NCBI GenBank assembly: GCA_027563935.2
Contig: CM050449.1
Span: forward strand, 76,008,556-76,072,555
Source: Costus lasius
Lineage: Eukaryota > Streptophyta > Magnoliopsida > Zingiberales > Costaceae
Reading direction: 5' to 3'
Length of the DNA stretch: 64,000 nucleotides
The notes under the pieces are model-generated. The model did no database searches and was not told where the DNA came from. It saw only the letters and a program-made list of their open reading frames with translations. The position numbers and the translations under genes were made by a program. Each line of letters begins with the position of its first letter. The first letter of the stretch is position 1. Below are positions 57,072 through 64,000 of this stretch, piece by piece.

Positions 57072-58435
57072 TATTGTCACTCCCTGGCACGGCTCCAAAA
57101 ACTTGTTGTCCCTAACTTGTAGTGTCCGCAAGTGCACGGATACTCGAAGCAATAAAGTAAATATCGATCCCATAGAGACCTATGCTGTCAAGTACTAAAT
57201 AATTGATTTCTTCCTATCTAGGCAATCGAATAAAAAAGCAAGTAGAGAGCGAAAACACACGGGAAAATAATATCAGAGAGAAATTGGGACTAGGGTTTCG
57301 TTCTCTTCGATTTTCATGACTAGATATATAAAGATGTTCATCAATCAAATTCTAATATGATAAAGAATTAATTTACTTCAAAAAGGTATTATCTCACTCT
57401 CGTGCAGATAACCATGCAGAGATAAATCCTCACTTTTGTGCAAGATTCATGCCAGGCTGAGGATAAGTAAATCATCAATCAAAGAACTCAAGATCACTTT
57501 TGTGCATCCGAGTTCTAAGTTGATTGACTCGAGTGGAATCTCGATGATCACTTTCGTGCGTCCGAGACTCAACACACGTTTTACCTACGGTTCTCCAACA
57601 TTCCGATCCTCACTTTCATGCAAGATCTCCACGTTTGACACAATAACTCAATCCTAGGTTCATAATCATCATCAAGGCAATACAAACAACTAAAATAAAG
57701 AAATAAGAATTTAACCTAATTTCTTAGGGTAGGTTCCTATTAATCAATTTTAGGGTTCCAAGTTCTCAAGCAAATCACTTTTCAGTCCTTATTGCGAAAA
57801 CTCTAAATCATGATGACAAAAAGTAAACTAAGGAGAATCTTAGAGCAATAATCGCATAGGTAAAATTATCAAAGTAGAATAATCATGATGAAAGTGTAAA
57901 GTATCTAGTCATTAAGAAAATCGAAGGGAATTACTCCCCCATGTCCCAAAATAAGTTAAAGCTGGCATGGTGAAGGAATTACAAAATACCATAATTTCAG
58001 AAGATCAAAAATCAACAAGAGAAGAGTTTTAGGAAAATACAGCACGACTATGAAATATTTCACAACTGTAATTTACAATAAAAGCGGTGAACAGTGGCGT
58101 CCCTCCTTCTTTCTTTGATTTCTCTTCTAGCCGATCTCCTTTCGTTTTGAAACTTCTGGCACATTGTCTCCTACACCAGGCGAAGCTTCGGTATGAAAAT
58201 CACGGCCGGAGATGCCCTGGATTCGTCGCAGCGGCAGAAACCTAAGCGGCGGCGTCAATTGCGATTTCTCCCTCGACAGACGATGAAATTTGGGGCTTTT
58301 GGTGTCTTCGTGTTCCTCTCGTTAAAAGCTCTCTTTCTTCTTCTTACGGCATCCAATTTAAAGCTTTGGATCGCCCGCAATCATCTCCGCAAAAATTGGA
58401 TGTCGAAATTGACTTGGGAGTCGCGTTTAAAACAT

Positions 58436-58800
58436 GAAATACGACAGTGTAATAGTTTACGGCCCTGCCGTAAAATCGCTCGAATGTTCTGTTCCGAAAG
58501 TGCTGGGAAAAATGGCACCGTAGAATACTTCATGGCACTACCATAAAATTGGTTGATCTCCCTGGTCGAAAGCATCTTGAAATTACAGCCCGTAATATGG
58601 TTTACGGTAGTGCCGTAAAATCAGTGAAACTTTCTGATATGAAAGCGTCCCAAAATACGGCCCGTAAAATGGTTTACGGTAGTGCCATATTTTCAACAAA
58701 ATCTTTTGTTCAGAATTTCTCCAAATTACGGCAGTGGCTCGATATTACGGTATAGTACCAAAATACAGTACCGTAATATATATTACGGCACTACCGTATT
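58436..58800. repeat. Palindrome array in 5' LTR of D
   Basis: Copy of the array at 48160-48530 with scattered substitutions. Several palindromes keep both arms, for example ATATTACGGCACTACCGTAT near 58779-58799. Confidence 0.88.
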
Positions 58801-59061
58801 TCAGGGAGTTACTCCGTTTTACATGAAATTTGTCATTTATCTTCTTCTTGATGATGAGAATTCTTCTATGTGTCTGATTTTGCTCGAAAACACTCCAAAA
58901 TAATGCCTTTTTGTCTGAAAATCATGAAAAACCAAAATTGAAGTAGACTTTGCAATATTTGATGAATTCAGCATAAAAACAAGTAAAAGATCCTCAATTT
59001 AGCATGAAAAGATATCTAAAATGATATAAAATATACTATATATTTTGGTGTCATCACGTTG

Positions 59062-59849
59062 CCTCTAGCAACCTCAATACCGTAGGGCTCAATTCCCAAG
59101 AATAGTGCTATAGGAGTAAGAAACCCTCCTATCACTATCGATCCTCTCTTGGCTCAATCCACCTTATAAAGATGTCTCATGAAAAAAAATGCCACATCTA
59201 CCATATAACCGTGAAGCATACCCCAAAGAAAGAATAACTCTGAATGACGAACCATACCATTGTTATCTCCTCACACAAATATGGTATGTGCAATAACGCG
59301 GTGGGCATATCTGATGCATGGGTTCGAGATACTTGAGGCTCCTGCCACTGATGGTGAAAATCGAGTCTCTGACGAGATTTTACTCCAAAAAATATGCTCA
59401 ATGAATCCAATGGGCGGCTCAGTGCGTCCTCTCTGTAGAAGATGGAATATACGTCAGATTTCCTTGAATGAGAGCTTCCTATCTTCATTTGCCATTCTGA
59501 ACTTGACTTCTCCTTCGGCAGAGTGATCGACATACTCATCCCAATCTACCTCTAAACTACTAAGAAACTCCAAAACCATAGGTAGATAGGTTTGAGGTGT
59601 CATGTCAAAAAATTGCCTCATAGCCATTTTGTCATACATCCATAACACATCATCCTTCAATCCTAAGACCTCCAAAGCTCTTGTGTCAGTGTATTTGGTC
59701 TTGACAATGCGTCGGGTAAGTAGCAGGTTGTATCACTGTTCTTTTGTCTCATCTCTGAATATGATACCGAAAGGATTTGGTGGAGGCACTAGGGTTGCAG
59801 CTGGGGCTTTCCCCTTTTTCTTTGAAACCATCTTCTTGACCGGAGACAT
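59062..59849 (-). pseudogene. Element C ORF1 (Athila ORF1-like), N-terminal part
   Basis: ATG at 59849 (MSPVKKMVSKKKGKAPA), then YTDTRALEVLGLKDDVLWMY, TYLPMVLEFLSSLEV, FRMANEDRKLSFKEI, a frame change, and VIAHTIF through a GGFLTPIALFLGIEPYG-like end at the D insertion. The leader upstream (59850-60240) contains AGGGTTTCTTCACCC and looks like a plant 5' UTR. Several stops and frameshifts are present, and the gene is further cut by D. Confidence 0.8.
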
Positions 59850-60239
59850 GATAGTGTGCAAGAGTAATAAAAGCTACTGAAAAAAATATGGAAATAAAAT
59901 TGTTACCGCAAGATGAAGAAAGCTAAAAACTGGGCTTCAAATATAGTCTTCTGGAATGAAATCAAGCTTCCAATCACTTCAAGGACTGATCTTCTTCCTC
60001 CTTCGAATCTTTCTGGAGTTGGAAGCAACTCGATTGACGCTTGGATGTGTGGAAATGAACAGGGCAAAAATCGCAGAAGAACAACAGCAGGCGAGCTTGA
60101 TTGAGCTCAAAATCTCTCAAATCTCTGGAAGAAATCAGCTAAAACTGGTTAGGAATGGTCGCAGGAGAGTCTAGGAGGTAAGAACATAAAGAAATCGAGA
60201 GGTCAGCGCAAAATCGGGTGAAGAAACCCTAAAAGCACG

Positions 60240-60720
60240 GCGCCGAACCCTAAATACGGCACGTGAAAATCATGGGGTCGGATAGATTACGGCACCGTAA
60301 AGGGATTACGGTAGTGTTGTAAAATGGTAGCAGACACTCGGTAGGAAAAATTTGCAAATTACGGTATCATGAAGGGTTTACGGTAGTGTCATATTTCGTT
60401 CGAAAATCTCAAAAGTTTTGGCAAGAAAATGACCCATTTTTACTGTACCGTGAAAAATGCCACGGCACCGCTGTAATCTTCAAAATTTCTCTAGTTGAAA
60501 TTGCTTGAAAATACGGTACCGTGAAAATCGCCATGGTACTACTGTAAAACGCTGAAAAACTAAAAAACTTTTTGTATGAAAACTGACATAAATTACGGTG
60601 CCGTGAAATTTTCCACGGTAGTGCTGTAATCCATGTTTTTTCTCTGTAAAGAATCAACATGAATTATGGTACCGTAATAAAAATTATGGTAGTGCCATAA
60701 TTTGTCAAAAATCATGAAAA
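60240..60720. repeat. Internal palindrome array of element C
   Basis: Units begin at 60288, 60360, 60441, 60512, 60594 and 60665, spacings 72, 81, 71, 82 and 71, strikingly alternating. Each holds a TACGGTACCGTGAA-type palindrome and about 10 bases later a CCACGGTAGTGCTGTAA-type partner. The array lies between the protease region and ORF1, its near edge about 390 bases upstream of the ORF1 ATG. Confidence 0.9.
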
Positions 60721-60897
60721 AAAGGCAAAAAAAAACAAAAAAAAACTTATCTAAAAATGAGAAAAAGAAAAATTAACCTTAAACAAAGTAAATTAAGACA
60801 AAAAAAAACCAAAAACAAAGGAAAAAGTACTTGGGTTGCCTCCCAAGAAGTGCTAGTTTAAGGGTCATTAGCTTGACCGTTCTGCACTCAGATTTGA

Positions 60898-63441
60898 TCA
60901 TGATTTCTTCAGTTGCCATGTTGATCTCTCAATTTTTTGTCCATGGCTTCTAGGAACATAAGACTCATTCATGAAACAATATCCAATTTTTCTCAAAAAC
61001 CTTTTTCCTTTTTCAAGCAGTTTTGATCTTCCTTTTCTCCTTCGTCTCTTCTTCTTCTTTGCTGCTTTCTCCTGAGATTCTTTGTTCACACACTCAAATG
61101 ATATGTCACTTTCAAAATCAGACGAATTATCAAATAAATTATGCACATCACTAACATAATCATCAATTATATCAATGCTACAACATGATCCTGAGTGTGA
61201 TGCTTTTTGCAAGGAATCAATTAAATCAAATTCAATTGTATTATTACAAATGTCAAAAGTGAGTTTTCCTTTTCCAACATCAATGACGGCACCAACTGTG
61301 GCTAAAAATGGTCTACCAAGAATAATAAGATTTTTGGAACTTTCCTCCATCTCAAGAACCACAAAATTAGTAGGTATAAAATACTTACCGACTTGGATAG
61401 GAACATCCTCAAGAATACCTACAGGATACCTCACTGAGCAATCGGCAAACTGCAAAGATATTGAAGTCAGTTTAGGAGCTCCCATATCCAGTTTCCTACA
61501 CACAGATAAGGGCATCAGACTCACACTAGCTCGCAAATCACATAAGGCTCATTCGAAAGCAACACTCCCAATTAAATAGGGGATAGAGAAACTACCTGGA
61601 TCCTTTAATTTCGGTGGCAACTTGTTTTGTATAAGAGCACTGCATTCCTCAGTTAGTGCCACAGTACTATAGTCCTCTATTTTTCTTTTCTTGGGGAAAA
61701 TTTCTTTTAAAAATTTTGCATAAGAAGGCATTTGAGATAATGCATCAATAAATGGAATATTAATATACAACTTTTTCAGCACTTCCAAAAATTTCCCAAA
61801 CTACCTATCCAACTTAGCTTGCACAATCCTCTAGGGAAAAGGAATAGGTGGCCTATATAGTGGTGGTGAACTGGGTCTAGGAATCTCAACTTCACAAGGC
61901 AAATCACCATTCTGTGAAGACTCATCCTCCTTGGAAGGTGGTGAGCTAGAATGGGACTACACATGTGCAGGTTGTGATTCCAAAACTGGTTCACTGCTAG
62001 GTCTAACATTAGGCTCTTCTTCATCATCATCTAATGGTCCCCTGGGGTCCTCTAACTATTTTCCACTCCTAGTTATGAGAGCATTACAGTACTCCCTAGG
62101 GTTTGGTTCAGGTTTGGTAGGCAATTTCCTTGGGGGTCTATAAGGTATACTAGCTTGTTGTGCTATCTGAGTTTCTAACATCTTATTGTGAGCAACAACA
62201 CCATCCAACTTAGAATTGATTTGCTTAATGCTCTCTGAAAGCTCATCATTTTTGCTCATTTGAGTACTCATGAACTTCTCAAACATATCCTCTAAACTAG
62301 ATTTTTGGGTTTGACTCTGATTTTGTTGACTCTGCTGGTACCCTCTATTTTCATTCTGTCCACTAGCATGATTGTTACTCCGTCAGGACAAGTTATGATG
62401 GTTTCTCCAACTAGGGTTGTAGGTATTAGATTAAGGGTCAATATTTCTACCTTGATTGTAACCCCCTACTACAATAATTTGCTCACTACCCTGATCAACA
62501 ATAACTTTACACTCTTCAGCATAGTGCCCATGGTTTCCACAAACATCACACATAATAAAAGAAACAGCAGTAGTTTGCATCTAAAAAGAGTCAAAATGAT
62601 TACACAAAGAATCTACCTTCTCTGCTAGAGAACGCCAACCATCACCGTCATTCTTACCATGAGGAGGACGATACAACACTCCTCTCTCAGTAGTCCACTG
62701 GTTGTGATTTAGTACCATCTCTTCAATCAAAGCATAGGCATCTTCAATAGTCTTCTTCATCAGTGCTCCCCCTGCAGCATCAACAGTTAAGCAAGCGTTG
62801 TAATGCAAACCACTATAAAAAGTTTGAATTAAAACCCAATCTTCTAATCCATGGTGAGGGCATTTCCGTTGTAACTCACTGAAGCACTCCCATGCTTCAC
62901 TAAGTGATTCACCATCCCTCTATGCAAAGCTCATGATTTGGTTCCTCAACTGGATCATCTTACTAGGACAAAAGTACTTAACAAAGAAGGCATTTGATAA
63001 CCGCTCCCAAGTAGTGAATGTCCTAGTTGGGTGTGAATGTAGCCAAGCTTTTGCTCTGTCCCTGAGAGAAGAAGGAAACAGTCTCAGTCTAAGAGCATCA
63101 TCAAATACACCATTAATTTTTATGGTATCACAAAATTCAAGAAAAAGAGATAAGTGTTGATTTGGATCTTCCAGAGGAGATCCTCCAAACTGATTCTGTT
63201 GGATCATTGACAGGAACACTGGTTTAATCTCAAAGTTGTTTGCATCAATTACAAGCCTAGTGATGTTGGAACGAATTCCCTGTGTACTTGGGGCTGCATA
63301 GTCTCTAAGTGTTCTTCTCTCCGCCATGATACATTCTTCTTATCTCCCTTCTGCAAACTTCAATTTCCTATGCAATCTAAGATTTTTGTTAATTTCAGGA
63401 TCAAAAGGAACTAATGGTCCTGACCTAAGATTCCTGAGCAT
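60898..63441 (-). pseudogene. Element C Gag-protease, degraded
   Basis: The original start is probably the ATG at 63441 (MLRNLRSGPLVPFDPEIN); a stop then precedes a second ATG at 63327 (MAERRTLRDYAAPS). Gag is more complete than in D (ALRLRLFPSSLRDRAKAWL, TTWERLSNAFFVKYF). A zinc knuckle CDVCGNHGHYAEEC is intact. The protease motif reads LCDLRASVSLMPLS, where the catalytic DxGA glycine has become Arg, so it would be inactive. IILGRPFLATVGA follows, then a Lys/Arg-rich end. Many stops are explained by C-to-T or G-to-A changes (61549, 61801, 61831, 62056). Confidence 0.88.
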
Positions 63442-63583
63442 AAACAAGTAGAAAGTTAGAAAAGTTCAGATTTTTTCAGAAAATAAAAGAAAACTAGAAT
63501 CTATCACAGAAATTACTAAAAACAAAAACAAAAGGCTTAGTCTAGCAATACTATCAATTATATCAATATTAAAAAAACCAAGG

Positions 63584-63601
63584 TCCCCAGCAACGGCGCC
63601 A
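63584..63601 (-). other. tRNA-Asp primer-binding site of element C
   Basis: The minus strand reads TGGCGCCGTTGCTGGGGA, one base off the TGGCGCCGTTGCCGGGGA site characteristic of Athila elements, 7 bases from the LTR end. Confidence 0.88.
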
Positions 63602-63608
63602 TAAAACT

Positions 63609-64000
63609 TGTTGTAGTCCGCAAGTGCACGGATACTCGAAGTAATATTTAAGATATCGAACCACAAAGACCTTGTTGTTAAGTACCGAGGAATTGAGTTT
63701 TCACTAGCTAAACAAGTCGAATGATGATGCAAACGATTGGAAAGTGCATAAAAAAATATCAGAGAAGAAAACTAGGACTAGGGGTTCATCCACCTTAATT
63801 CTAATGACTAGAAGGAAATAAAGATTGTCAGTCAAATTTTATCATGATAAATATTTAGTTTACTTCATAAAAGGATCATCCCGCTCTCGCACAGATAATC
63901 ATACAAAGGACCAATCCTCACTCTCGTGCAAGATCTATCCAATGCTGAAAATTAGTAAACTATCAACAAAGAACTCAAGGATCACTCTCGTGCATCCGAA
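63609..64000 (-). repeat. 5' LTR of element C (partial)
   Basis: Starts TGTTGTAGTCCGC on the plus strand and runs to the window edge. It matches 43378-43769 with about 21 substitutions and no gap noticed. About 1.4 kb should lie outside. Confidence 0.9.

Larger units (their letters stand above)
46716..59056 (-). mobile_element. Athila-like non-autonomous gypsy element D
   Basis: Complete element of 12341 bp, including a nested 1858-bp solo LTR. On the minus strand the order is 5' LTR (59056-55123), degraded tRNA-Asp PBS, Gag-protease (54996-52454), GGGAGGCAACCCA region, palindrome array (52290-51840), ORF1 (51360-49976), 3' UTR and 3' LTR (48785-46716). RT, RNase H and integrase are absent, as in element C. 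LTR divergence in a 395-base comparison is about 17 differences, less than in C, which fits its nested position. Both genes are broken, so even trans-mobilisation would depend entirely on a helper. Confidence 0.92.
55123..59056 (-). repeat. 5' LTR of element D, split by solo LTR L
   Basis: The LTR parts are 55123-55213 and 57077-59056 with L and one TATTG copy between. Removing these gives 2071 bp, against 2070 bp for the other LTR. The palindrome array is at 58436-58800. CGTTG at 59057-59061 is the right target-site duplication. Confidence 0.9.
43378..64000 (-). mobile_element. Athila-like non-autonomous gypsy element C (right end beyond window)
   Basis: Minus-strand element with 3' LTR 43378-45187, ORF1, a palindrome array, Gag-protease and PBS, and a 5' LTR from 63609 past the edge. 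It is interrupted by element D (46716-59056 plus the TSD). No reverse transcriptase, RNase H or integrase sequence exists in it. The GGGAGGCAACCCA motif that follows integrase in Athila elements (about 60834 on the plus strand) lies directly after the protease region. About 21 differences in the 390 bases of LTR overlap suggest it is the oldest of the datable insertions here. Its insertion interrupts the leader of E; GCAGG (43373-43377) would be the left TSD. Confidence 0.88.

Overview
The window is plant nuclear DNA, almost entirely transposable elements. The evidence is Ty1/copia and Ty3/gypsy polyproteins, primer-binding sites (PBS) matching plant initiator tRNA-Met and tRNA-Asp, Athila-type repeats, and one small intronless plant-style RING-H2 gene. 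I cannot name the species. The layout resembles the heterochromatic gene-poor part of a medium or large angiosperm genome. All identities and difference counts below are by-eye comparisons.

Left block (1-18850). A copia element on the minus strand (element B; 3' LTR 1-1405, 5' LTR 16280-17910) carries in its leader a second, related copia element in the opposite orientation (element A, 5682-14832, target-site duplication CTATC, LTRs that look identical, one intact 1294-codon polyprotein). B has lost its Gag start codon and has a 1-base deletion in integrase. B sits inside a fragment of an Athila-like LTR (17916-18850).

Middle-left (19200-26600). A heavily decayed copia relic (element F) has a 1999-bp solo LTR (K, TSD CCATC) in its 3' LTR. 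A second short copia remnant (J) follows, then AT-rich DNA without recognisable genes.

Centre (26619-41182). A GC-rich solo LTR (H) is split by a young, apparently intact Tekay/Del-type chromovirus (element G, 27197-37179, minus strand, TSD CTTAT, 1537-codon polyprotein). Just downstream is the only convincing host gene, a RING-H2 protein at 38101-38604 with a TATA box and poly(A) signal. A Ser/Pro-coding minisatellite and a fragment of a MYB/SANT-like domain follow.

Right block (41183-64000). This is a four-level nest. Copia LTR E (41183-43081) is followed by a leader cut by Athila-like element C (minus strand, 43378 to beyond the window). C's ORF1 is cut by Athila-like element D (46716-59056, TSD CGTTG). 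D's 5' LTR is cut by solo LTR L (55214-57071, TSD TATTG, same family as E). C and D both keep Gag-protease and an Athila ORF1-like gene but lack reverse transcriptase, RNase H and integrase, so they look like a structured non-autonomous family that must be mobilised in trans.

Most unusual signal: degenerate tandem arrays of ACGGTACCGT-type palindromes with a 71-82 bp period. They occur both in the LTRs of the Athila-like elements and internally, just upstream of ORF1. This suggests a repeated promoter-like cis element used twice per element.
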